Positions 7,617 through 14,375 of a stretch of DNA of 21,266 bases are shown here, in pieces. The notes below the pieces were generated by a model, which saw only the letters and a program-made list of their open reading frames with translations, was not told the DNA's origin and made no database searches. Source of the stretch: a virus; IMG/VR virus record IMGVR_UViG_3300029787_000395, positions 1 through 21,266 of that record, one strand, 5' to 3'. Position numbers and translations under genes: made by a program. Every line of letters begins with the position of its first letter. Positions within the stretch are counted from its first letter, which is position 1.

Positions 7617-7715
7617 CTCCTTTAATTGTTTAATTGTTAATTTATGTTTATTTATTAATTATATTATAAGTAATTAATTGGTTAATTCAAAGTTAATTGT
7701 GTAATTGTTTAATTT
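7617..7715 (-). promoter_or_regulatory. repeat-rich AT leader of the gp32-like gene, possible translational operator
   Basis: The 108-base gap before the gp32-like gene is built from degenerate copies of an 8-base unit (coding strand CAATTAAA). Two exact tandem copies lie at 7621-7636, directly abutting the Shine-Dalgarno. Variants in 8-base phase lie at 7673-7688 and 7692-7715. In T4, gp32 represses its own message by cooperative binding to an unstructured A/U-rich, repeat-containing leader that covers the ribosome site. This leader has the same character. A pseudoknot could not be confirmed by eye. Confidence 0.45.
7663..7690 (-). promoter_or_regulatory. possible sigma70-type promoter for the gp32-like gene
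   Basis: On the coding strand TTGAAT (7690-7685), a 16-base spacer and TATAAT (7668-7663) resemble a host sigma70 promoter about 55 bases before the gp32-like start. The -10 is perfect and the -35 matches four of six positions. The region is extremely AT-rich, so a chance match is possible. Confidence 0.4.
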
Positions 7716-7718
7716 TTT

Positions 7719-8066
7719 TTATTCTTCCATTTCTAATGTGTCAATATCATAATCAGTTATATCTCCATGGTATGCTACTGATCCTTGCATAACCCACTCG
7801 TTACCGCCTTCATCTCCTCCTAGAAGCACAACCTCTCTTTCATATCCATGATTATCAATTTCATCACCAATTTCATCAAATTCAATATCAAATGGTTTTC
7901 CTCCATCAATTTTAACTGTTATAGTAGGATATCCATTTCCATCATTTTTGGCATTTACTAATTCGATTCTAGGTTGATAATTTTTATTATCTGTGTATTT
8001 AAGATCAGTACGTATATTTCCGTCTTTGTCTTTTAATACTTCCAACAAACTTTTTAATTTAATCAT
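7719..8066 (-). CDS. hypothetical acidic protein, about 115 residues
   Basis: I do not recognise this protein. The frame is open up to 8117, but the ATG at 8066 (MIKLKSLLEVLKDKDGNIRT) is the better start. A copy of the recurring promoter-like element sits at 8078-8092, 11 bases upstream of it, and inside the longer reading the extra residues would be encoded by that element. The protein has a short basic N-terminal helix, then a strand-rich and very acidic body (FDEIGDEID, GGDEGGNEW, DYDIDTLEMEE), with no cysteine and no membrane segment. It lies between the tail and replication modules with its own probable promoter. Such acidic small proteins can be DNA mimics or minor virion proteins, but nothing here decides that. 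Confidence 0.7.
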   Translation of the reverse strand: MIKLKSLLEVLKDKDGNIRTDLKYTDNKNYQPRIELVNAKNDGNGYPTITVKIDGGKPFDIEFDEIGDEIDNHGYEREVVLLGGDEGGNEWVMQGSVAYHGDITDYDIDTLEMEE

Positions 8067-8077
8067 GGCGTTATTCT

Positions 8078-8092
8078 CTTTTATATAAATAT
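8078..8092 (-). promoter_or_regulatory. candidate promoter element (copy D)
   Basis: The coding-strand sequence ATATTTATATAAAAG is identical to the copy before the tail tube gene. It lies just after the stop of the 127-residue gene and 11 bases before the ATG of the 115-residue gene, and it supports that start. Confidence 0.58.
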
Positions 8093-8094
8093 AG

Positions 8095-8478
8095 TTAAAA
8101 ATCAATTCTTCGCACAAATACTAAATCTATTCTTCTATATCCAGTATCCTCAGTTAGTATAAAAGAATTTTCAAACGCTTCCCATGGTATAATCATTGTT
8201 TTATCTAGTATGCCATTGTTTAAGTCCTTGATAACTTCATTTAAAGCATTAACCGTATACAATGTATTTGTTTCTTTTTTTCTATGTATAGAAATTGTAT
8301 TTTTTCCACGATACCCGTTATCTTCTGCATTAAATGTGCAATACAATTCACTTCTTCGATCATAGTTAGAAAAAATAAAGATTCTTTTTTCTGGAATGAT
8401 AAAATTTTGTTTGATATAGTCTGTAACAATATCTAAATTACTTTTATGTGCAAATGTACACAATAGTTGCGTCCTCAC
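8095..8478 (-). CDS. hypothetical protein, 127 residues, GTG start
   Basis: I do not recognise this protein. It starts at a GTG (8478) preceded by AAAGGA at a spacing of 5 bases. That ribosome site overlaps the stop codon of the preceding gene, so the two are likely co-translated. The protein reads as a compact alpha/beta domain. An N-terminal strand-helix (MRTQLLCTFAHKSNLDIVTD) is followed by strands around RIFIFSNYD and ELYCTFNAED. A polar loop with HRKKETNTLYTVNALNEVI comes next, and a C-terminal pair of strands (FILTEDTGY, RIDLVFVRRIDF) closes it. No catalytic motif is obvious. It sits between the putative nuclease-like gene and the 115-residue gene. Confidence 0.78.
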   Translation of the reverse strand: MRTQLLCTFAHKSNLDIVTDYIKQNFIIPEKRIFIFSNYDRRSELYCTFNAEDNGYRGKNTISIHRKKETNTLYTVNALNEVIKDLNNGILDKTMIIPWEAFENSFILTEDTGYRRIDLVFVRRIDF

Positions 8479-8487
8479 AATTATCCT

Positions 8488-9651
8488 TTATTCTTTATCA
8501 TACCAAACTTTTGATATATTGTAACTACCGCCATTAACAAATAATTTGCCTCCTTTAAAATTAGCAATACCAGGACCTAATAAATATGTGCCAGGACTTT
8601 TTGGATTATCAATATGTGTGCTAGCTTTTATCATTGCTGCAGTGTCTCGTAAATATAAAATATTTTTTCCTTTGATTATAAATGCCCACCAATTAACCAT
8701 TGACAATTTTTGTTTAACAAATTCATCAACTCTCAAACAAAACAAATTAGCATATTTATCTAGCTGGTCTGCAGTATCAATTCCTATACCACCTCTCAAT
8801 GTATTGGTTATATCTTGTTGAAGCCTTTGTATTATTCTAACGTCTGATTTTAAATTTAATAATTGATCTAGATCAGACTGAATATCCTCTTGATCTAGTA
8901 ACATTAATACTTCATTAACATCTGGCCGAGTCATGCTAGCTGTTTTAGGTTCTCTTTCTGTTATTAATGCAGCCAACTGTTCAAACTTTTTCAAAAATTT
9001 ACTCGCTTCGCCTGGTAATGTACCTAAGTCAAATGTTGTTTCTTTGTAATTTTTTAATGATATAGTGTCGCCACCTTTTTTAATAATAATGTCAGATTCA
9101 ATATCATCTTCACCTGATACTGCTCCTGCTACGTCTCCTTTAAATACAATTGCAAACCATAATTCTGATGGTTCTCCGTTTGTAACGTTAATAGTTGACA
9201 TTATAATATCATACAATGTTAATAATATTCCTGAAATTTGATATCTTGTTGTTTGTAATTGTAATTCTGGAATATCTGACTGTAAAATACGTTTAATTTC
9301 TAATTGTGATGATTCATCTAATTTTAATATTGCCTCATAAAATTGTTGAATATTTTTTATTTCTTGACCTTCTACTTTGTAGTCATCGATTGCTCTATTG
9401 AATTCTTCTAGCGAATAAAAAGAAGCTGGTCTACCAACATCATCAGGCTCAAATGTTAAATCACGTCCCAATTCTGATGGTAGTTGTTGTTCATTAACTC
9501 CTTTTGCTTGTAGTATTGTTTGATCAATTTCTTGTTCAGAAAGTATATTGGTTTCTTGTAACACAGAACGAAGAATTTCATAATCTGATTCTTTGGTTGG
9601 ATACCCAGCATCTAATTGATATGTCCATTCATTTATAATTTTATCTATCAT
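8488..9651 (-). CDS. unknown protein with a possible PD-(D/E)XK-type nuclease core, 387 residues
   Basis: I cannot name the family. The N-terminus (INEWTYQLDAGYPTKESDYE, residues 7-26) looks like a small helical module, followed by a Gln/Glu-rich helical region to about residue 145. The segment at 163-200 contains Glu163, then ESDIII with Asp187, then a turn and ISLK with Lys200. An acidic residue on one strand and (S/E)-x-K on the next is the layout of restriction-endonuclease-like folds. This is inference from pattern only. The C-terminal part is helical, ending with a Gly-rich strand region (GPGIANFKGGKLFVNGG). Its ATG overlaps the stop of the polymerase-like gene (ATGA, 4 bases), so the two genes are coupled. 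A copy of the recurring promoter-like element lies 16 bases upstream. It could alternatively be a virion protein. Confidence 0.8.
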   Translation of the reverse strand: MIDKIINEWTYQLDAGYPTKESDYEILRSVLQETNILSEQEIDQTILQAKGVNEQQLPSELGRDLTFEPDDVGRPASFYSLEEFNRAIDDYKVEGQEIKNIQQFYEAILKLDESSQLEIKRILQSDIPELQLQTTRYQISGILLTLYDIIMSTINVTNGEPSELWFAIVFKGDVAGAVSGEDDIESDIIIKKGGDTISLKNYKETTFDLGTLPGEASKFLKKFEQLAALITEREPKTASMTRPDVNEVLMLLDQEDIQSDLDQLLNLKSDVRIIQRLQQDITNTLRGGIGIDTADQLDKYANLFCLRVDEFVKQKLSMVNWWAFIIKGKNILYLRDTAAMIKASTHIDNPKSPGTYLLGPGIANFKGGKLFVNGGSYNISKVWYDKE

Positions 9652-11003
9652 AACTTGATGTCATTCATTTTACTATAAATATTGCCTACTTTACATTTAA
9701 CAGGGAAATTATCGCCTTCTAAACATGATTTTATCTTTGGTAATATTTCTTTAGCATTATGAATTGGGACATCAAATAACACAGAATCATATGTATATAA
9801 TACTATACATGTTTTATATCCTTGCAGCAAATATGATAATTGATTTAGTCGATTTGCAGTAAATTCTGTTTCATATGCTTGAAGATAATAATTAAATAAT
9901 TTGTTTTGATTCATATCAGACAAACTATCTTTACACATTCTTCTTTTTAGTAATGGAGTTTCTATACACCCATTCTTTTTCCATGTATTCCATAATGAAT
10001 ATACAAAATTGTTTACTTTATCAAAAAATGGAATCTTTAAAAACTCTTTTTCAATATGACCATATAACAGTCTGAATGTTATTTGTTTGCTTTGTTCATA
10101 TTGTTCTTCAATTAAAGTGTCAGTACCAAAATAAAATTTACCAAAATATGTATGTACTGATCCTTTGGGTAATTCATATCCAATCAGTTTTGCAATCAGT
10201 CTAACATGATATGCATCAAAGTCAAATTCAACTAATGCCCCTTTTTCAAATCTACTGCAAAATGCATCTCTTGTTCCATCTTGTTTATTCATTGCTGCAA
10301 AATTAAATCCACGGAATGCATTTGAGGGACGACCTGTTGTTGTATGATAATGATAATTTGAGTAGACTCGTCCGTCTGTAATTAATTCTTTCATTTTAAA
10401 TGAATCATTAACTTGCATTCCGTTGGATTCAATGTCAGCAAATATTTTTGGATAAATCATATTGAATCGAATATATGATCCATATCCACTTTCTGTTGAT
10501 CTAGTTTCTGATAATTTTTGATTAACAATCATTGGCATTGCATACTTGCGTATTTTTTGACACATTTCTACATGTTTCATTAACGGAACAATTGTGTTAA
10601 CATGTTGTAAATTAGTATGTCTTCTCCAATAAAATCGATGTGCATCTGTAAAATAATGATTGTCATCATATGCTTCATTATATGTATACCACCACAAACT
10701 TTTTACATCATAAACTTTGTTATTTCCGCCCATTTGTAACCATAACTTTTTGTCATGAACAAATATAGATTCCAATTGGAGTAGTTCATTTAAATGTTCT
10801 TTAAAGCCGGTTATTTGTTCTGTATGATGTATAGGAACAATGAATTCAATTTCATTGCTTGAATACACGTAAATACATGATATTTTATTGATTGAAGGAT
10901 GAAGTTGATGATCTGTTAGTATGGGAATAACTAACACTACTTCTTCTTTTTTAATATCTTGTAATAATGAGTCTAGTTCTTTCGGATCATCTATTATTAT
11001 CAT
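9648..11003 (-). CDS. divergent family A DNA polymerase-like protein
   Basis: This 451-residue protein shows the three polymerase motifs of the Pol I family in order. TTTGRPSNAFRGFNFAAM (221-238) matches the TGR block and VEFDFDAYHVRLIAKL (258-273) is motif A, with Asp261 at the Asp705 position of E. coli Pol I. SKQITFRLLYG (305-315) is motif B, with Lys306, Phe310 and Tyr314 at Lys758, Phe762 and Tyr766. LYTYDSVLFDVP (402-413) is motif C, with Asp406 at Asp882. Both catalytic Asp residues are kept. The usual Glu710 is His266, HDE of motif C is YDS, and Arg754 is lost. Residues 1-150 occupy the place of a 3'-5' exonuclease domain, but I see no DxE motif. The gene starts at 11003 without a clear ribosome site, between baseplate genes and the replication genes. 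It could be the phage replicative polymerase or a specialised one. Confidence 0.82.
   Translation of the reverse strand: MIIIDDPKELDSLLQDIKKEEVVLVIPILTDHQLHPSINKISCIYVYSSNEIEFIVPIHHTEQITGFKEHLNELLQLESIFVHDKKLWLQMGGNNKVYDVKSLWWYTYNEAYDDNHYFTDAHRFYWRRHTNLQHVNTIVPLMKHVEMCQKIRKYAMPMIVNQKLSETRSTESGYGSYIRFNMIYPKIFADIESNGMQVNDSFKMKELITDGRVYSNYHYHTTTGRPSNAFRGFNFAAMNKQDGTRDAFCSRFEKGALVEFDFDAYHVRLIAKLIGYELPKGSVHTYFGKFYFGTDTLIEEQYEQSKQITFRLLYGHIEKEFLKIPFFDKVNNFVYSLWNTWKKNGCIETPLLKRRMCKDSLSDMNQNKLFNYYLQAYETEFTANRLNQLSYLLQGYKTCIVLYTYDSVLFDVPIHNAKEILPKIKSCLEGDNFPVKCKVGNIYSKMNDIKL
9668..9682 (-). promoter_or_regulatory. candidate promoter element inside the polymerase-like gene (copy F)
   Basis: The coding-strand sequence ATATTTATAGTAAAA lies 16 bases before the start of the 387-residue gene, the same spacing as copy B before the gp26-like gene. 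It is within the last codons of the polymerase-like gene, so codon use alone could explain it. Confidence 0.33.
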
Positions 11004-11028
11004 ACATTAATATAATAATAAATTTTTT

Positions 11029-11655
11029 TTAATTTTCCAATTCGTTAAGATCTTTTGGAATAATAAATGTAGTATCAGAATAAAATTCAATTAAATTATT
11101 TAAATATACTGATATACCTTGTATTGTTTGTGAGGCAATTTGAATTTCATCTTTATTTTTTGTTCGCACTCCTGGGATAAGTACCCCGTTAATAGTTTCA
11201 TCTTCCAAGTTTCCAGTAATATACCATTGTAATTCTACACTTGTATATAAATTTGGATCTATAATATCTTTTTGTAAATCGTCATATGTTGTATTTGATA
11301 CTTCCTGTATATTATTTGATACAACATTATATAAAAAATATCGATCTACATAACCATCAATCCTATTTTTTTCATTTATCTTTAAAACAAACGACTTTGT
11401 AGATTGATAATCAGTTTGAATTAAAGGTTTAAGTATTTGATACTGTTTTTCTGACTCGGATAATTCTTTATATGGTATTAATTTGATTGATTTTCTTGCA
11501 TTCCATTTTGATAATGAAAAAATTTCACCGGTTGAATATGTATGATACAACCCAACATATTCTTGATTATTAATAGTCATGTATTCACCACCTGATGTAT
11601 ATAAATCATTAGTTATTTCATCAATAGTATATCTTATTTTTAATCTTCGGCTCAT
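11029..11655 (-). CDS. unknown protein of the baseplate gene cluster, 208 residues
   Basis: I do not recognise a named family. The protein is rich in predicted strands, with a conserved-looking core GGEYMTINNQEYVGLYHTYS (22-41), then a helix around KELSESEKQYQILKPL, and a second strand-rich part from about 90 to 190 (VLKINEKNRIDGYVDRYFLY and ELQWYITGNLED). No signal peptide or membrane segment is present. Its ATG overlaps the stop of the large hub-like gene (ATGA), which ties it to the baseplate operon, so a baseplate or other minor virion role is the best guess from context. It is the last gene of the structural run before the polymerase-like gene. Confidence 0.75.
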   Translation of the reverse strand: MSRRLKIRYTIDEITNDLYTSGGEYMTINNQEYVGLYHTYSTGEIFSLSKWNARKSIKLIPYKELSESEKQYQILKPLIQTDYQSTKSFVLKINEKNRIDGYVDRYFLYNVVSNNIQEVSNTTYDDLQKDIIDPNLYTSVELQWYITGNLEDETINGVLIPGVRTKNKDEIQIASQTIQGISVYLNNLIEFYSDTTFIIPKDLNELEN

Positions 11656-14060
11656 ATGCTATATTGTTGATATTCTGTCATATCTACTTTTGGTCTCATT
11701 AAACATGTTATTTTGGTTTGCCATTGGCCATCATTTGATACTGTATCTGAAATTGAAATAACACTAAATACTGTTTGTTGTCGATATCGTTTAGGTATTG
11801 CATCAAATACTAACACATCTCCGTATCTAAATCCGCTGATTCCATCAATTGTAAAATCAACTTCAAATGGGAAAATAGGTGAATTTAATAAATTTGCCTG
11901 TTTAATGTCAGGTAATGGATATTGCAAATATTTTCGTAATGCTCCTTTTAATTTTAATTTATTTTTATCACTTTGTGTATCATTTATAAATTCAGCTTTA
12001 GTTTGTTCTAATTGATCCAAATATTTAAAATGAGTATCTCGATATCGTTGTAAAGATTGTCTTACTTGATCATCCCCTCCTTCTAAATACATGAATCTTA
12101 AATATGGAGCAACATCTGCTTCAGAAACATCTCCTCCTCCATTTAATAGATACGCCAATTGTTTTGCTCTACCGCCTAATTTAGCTTTAATGTTAAATTC
12201 TTTGACAATTGTTCCATTTGGATGATTTGCAAACATTGGGACATTGAATGGTTTTACTTCTTGTTTTTGTATAGGAGTTCCAATATATTTAGAGTCATAA
12301 AAAATTAGTACTGATTCATGTAATGGGTGTGTAACTAATTTCATACTAACTGCCCCACCTGTAGCAACATTTATTTGTGCAGAAATTTTCACAAGAAAGT
12401 CTTTTATTTGTACACCCTTTTCCGATGTATCTGTTCCGTCATCAGATTCTCCTTCTATATCAATATCATCAAGCTCTAATAATGCTTTTTTAATAATAGG
12501 CAATGAAATAAATATTCTCGAAGGGTATGCTTTATTAGATTCTTGGTATGATGGTATAGTTGTTTTCTTAAACGCTTTTTCAAAGAATATTGTTGGATTA
12601 ACACTTTGATCCTGATCAACAGTTGGGCCTGCAACTTGTGTAGGAGATGGATTAATAAAATCAAAAGCTGAGGTTGATGAAGTTTGAGTATTGAATTGTT
12701 CTGGGGTTGGAGGTCCAGGAACTGGTACAGCAATTTTTATTGTTTCTATATTTTTAGGATATTTCGAAGTTGAATCGTTTCCATGTAAAAGCACACGATA
12801 TGGATCAGCAGAAACTATATTTTCATAATAATTACTAAAACATGTTTTATCATCACATATTATTTTAGCATTTGGAACTGATTTTTGTTTAGATGAAACT
12901 AATTTATCATTTATAAAATTAATTAAATAACCTAATGTTACAAATTTATACTGATCTATTTGTTGATTTTCTTTAGCTTTATTTGTTTGAGAAAAATCTT
13001 CACCCCACATTATCCATTGATCGGTTACAGTATTATCTACTCCAGGATTTTTTGAAACACCATTACTAGTGTCTCCAATTGCAGCATCTACTGTTTTTTG
13101 TATTTCATCAAAAAAGTCATTGGATACGTTTTCTTGTTTGATTGAAGTTCGTTCTTCTTTAGTTGCAGTTCGTGGATTGGTATTTTGAGCTGCTTTAGTA
13201 TTAACAGCATATGCAAATTCTGTGTTTTCTGTTTTTGCTTTTTCTTCTTCTGTTTTTTCTGTTTCTTTTGGTATATACATGCTTACATCTGTATATACAT
13301 TACTTGTACCTGTTAAATTTACTGTTGCGTCTATAGATCCATCTTGTTGATATGAAAATTCAAACGATGTAATTACACCTTCAAAATCTTTTCGATTCAT
13401 TTTTTTTAATTTTTCATAATCTAGATCTGGATAGCTAGCTTTTATAGTTTCTGATGGTGGTAAACTGGTTGGATCCAATCGGTTTCCTGTTATAACTGCG
13501 GAGTCAGGATGCTCAAATATTACTTGTGCAAATCTTCCTGGCCTAAACCAATATCTTTCAATTCTGTCCAAATCTAATTCTGGATTAGGAATTACTATTT
13601 GAATTGTTGCTTTGTTTAATAAACCTCTTGAATTGTCAGCTATTGATATATTAGCTTGTTTTATTATAGGAGGAATACGACGAGATTTATTTTTTACGGT
13701 GTTTTCTGCTATTCCTAAATCAACAGATTTAATTACTCGTTCAGATGAATCGGTATATTCATTTCTATCATTTAATATATCAATTCTATCAATTACAGTT
13801 ACAGATCGTTCAGTATTTAAATAACCATTTTCTCCAGATGGTAAATACGCATCTCCAATTGTACTACGACCCCCAATTAATGAATCAAGAATTTGTGTTT
13901 TTCTATCTGTTCCTTCATAGCATATCATTGAAACATTGGCAATTTTGCCTAACATAAAATCTAAATCTTTTTTGGATCTACCAAAACCAGATCTACCTCG
14001 TGCTTCTAATTCTTCTCGAAGTGAAGGATCTACTTGTGTATAAAAAATATCTCCAGCCAT
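11652..14060 (-). CDS. large baseplate hub-like protein (gp27/gpD-type)
   Basis: This 802-residue protein lies directly after a LysM/gp53-like gene. The N-terminal third is strand-rich and contains IIKQANISIADNSRGLLNKA and WFRPGRFAQVIFEHPDSAVI, typical of the barrel part of hub proteins, where a polar field is set out as P-G-R-x-x-x-V. Residues about 270-480 are Thr/Asn/Glu/Lys-rich and probably flexible linkers or inserts. The C-terminus has GISGFRYGDVLVFDAIPKRY and then TVFSVISISDTVSNDGQW, ending with a C-L-M-R-P motif. An I-x-G-x-x-Y-G-D-x-F...P-x-x-Y segment followed by V...W...K-I-T is what I know from the last barrel of gp27-like hubs. It is about twice the length of T4 gp27 (391). No lysozyme or spike domain is seen. 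The start is 6 bases after the LysM-like gene. Confidence 0.68.
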   Translation of the reverse strand: MAGDIFYTQVDPSLREELEARGRSGFGRSKKDLDFMLGKIANVSMICYEGTDRKTQILDSLIGGRSTIGDAYLPSGENGYLNTERSVTVIDRIDILNDRNEYTDSSERVIKSVDLGIAENTVKNKSRRIPPIIKQANISIADNSRGLLNKATIQIVIPNPELDLDRIERYWFRPGRFAQVIFEHPDSAVITGNRLDPTSLPPSETIKASYPDLDYEKLKKMNRKDFEGVITSFEFSYQQDGSIDATVNLTGTSNVYTDVSMYIPKETEKTEEEKAKTENTEFAYAVNTKAAQNTNPRTATKEERTSIKQENVSNDFFDEIQKTVDAAIGDTSNGVSKNPGVDNTVTDQWIMWGEDFSQTNKAKENQQIDQYKFVTLGYLINFINDKLVSSKQKSVPNAKIICDDKTCFSNYYENIVSADPYRVLLHGNDSTSKYPKNIETIKIAVPVPGPPTPEQFNTQTSSTSAFDFINPSPTQVAGPTVDQDQSVNPTIFFEKAFKKTTIPSYQESNKAYPSRIFISLPIIKKALLELDDIDIEGESDDGTDTSEKGVQIKDFLVKISAQINVATGGAVSMKLVTHPLHESVLIFYDSKYIGTPIQKQEVKPFNVPMFANHPNGTIVKEFNIKAKLGGRAKQLAYLLNGGGDVSEADVAPYLRFMYLEGGDDQVRQSLQRYRDTHFKYLDQLEQTKAEFINDTQSDKNKLKLKGALRKYLQYPLPDIKQANLLNSPIFPFEVDFTIDGISGFRYGDVLVFDAIPKRYRQQTVFSVISISDTVSNDGQWQTKITCLMRPKVDMTEYQQYSI

Positions 14061-14066
14061 TATAAC

Positions 14067-14366
14067 TTATCTTGAATTGTTTGTTTGTTCTATGTTATCT
14101 TGAATTCGTTCATCTATAGGTATACGAACAGTTGTGTTTTCTGGAACAAACAATGTTCCTTTACCTAATCCATTTGCTGATGCTATGATCCACCATTTTG
14201 ATGCATCTCCATAAAAACGATATGCCAATAAATCTAATCTTTCTGGAGATGTAATTTTAATAAATATATCTCTATTAGATGGTGGAGCTACCGGAAGAAT
14301 AGTTGTTGACGCTTTTCTTTTACCAGATGCATCTTTAATTTGTCTTGTGGTTGTATATCTGCTCAT
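14067..14366 (-). CDS. LysM-like baseplate protein (T4 gp53 / tail protein X type)
   Basis: This 99-residue protein has a disordered basic N-terminus (MSRYTTTRQIKDASGKRKAS). A single domain of about 55 residues follows, reading ITSPERLDLLAYRFYGDASK and then WWIIASANG, with a proline-containing strand VPENTTVRIP. The pattern of LDxLAxRxYGD, WWxIAxxNG and I-P at the end is that of phage LysM-type baseplate proteins such as tail protein X and T4 gp53. In these systems the small protein clamps the baseplate around the hub. It is encoded between two large baseplate proteins, with an AAGGA six bases before the ATG, so it is very likely part of the baseplate inner ring. It is shorter than T4 gp53 (196 residues). 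Confidence 0.86.
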   Translation of the reverse strand: MSRYTTTRQIKDASGKRKASTTILPVAPPSNRDIFIKITSPERLDLLAYRFYGDASKWWIIASANGLGKGTLFVPENTTVRIPIDERIQDNIEQTNNSR

Positions 14367-14375
14367 ATATTATCC

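Noticed and set aside
7719-8117. Longer form of the 115-residue gene starting at 8117
   Set aside because: The extra codons overlap the upstream gene's end and run through the promoter-like element at 8078-8092. The ATG at 8066 fits the element spacing.
7719-8478. Anti-restriction or DNA-mimic role for the small acidic proteins
   Set aside because: Acidic composition alone is not evidence; no motif or context beyond position supports it.
12476-12733. 85-codon minus-strand ORF rich in Leu, Gln and His within the hub-like gene
   Set aside because: It is an out-of-frame reading of a low-complexity Thr/Asn/Pro-coding region; the composition is an artefact of AT-rich codons.
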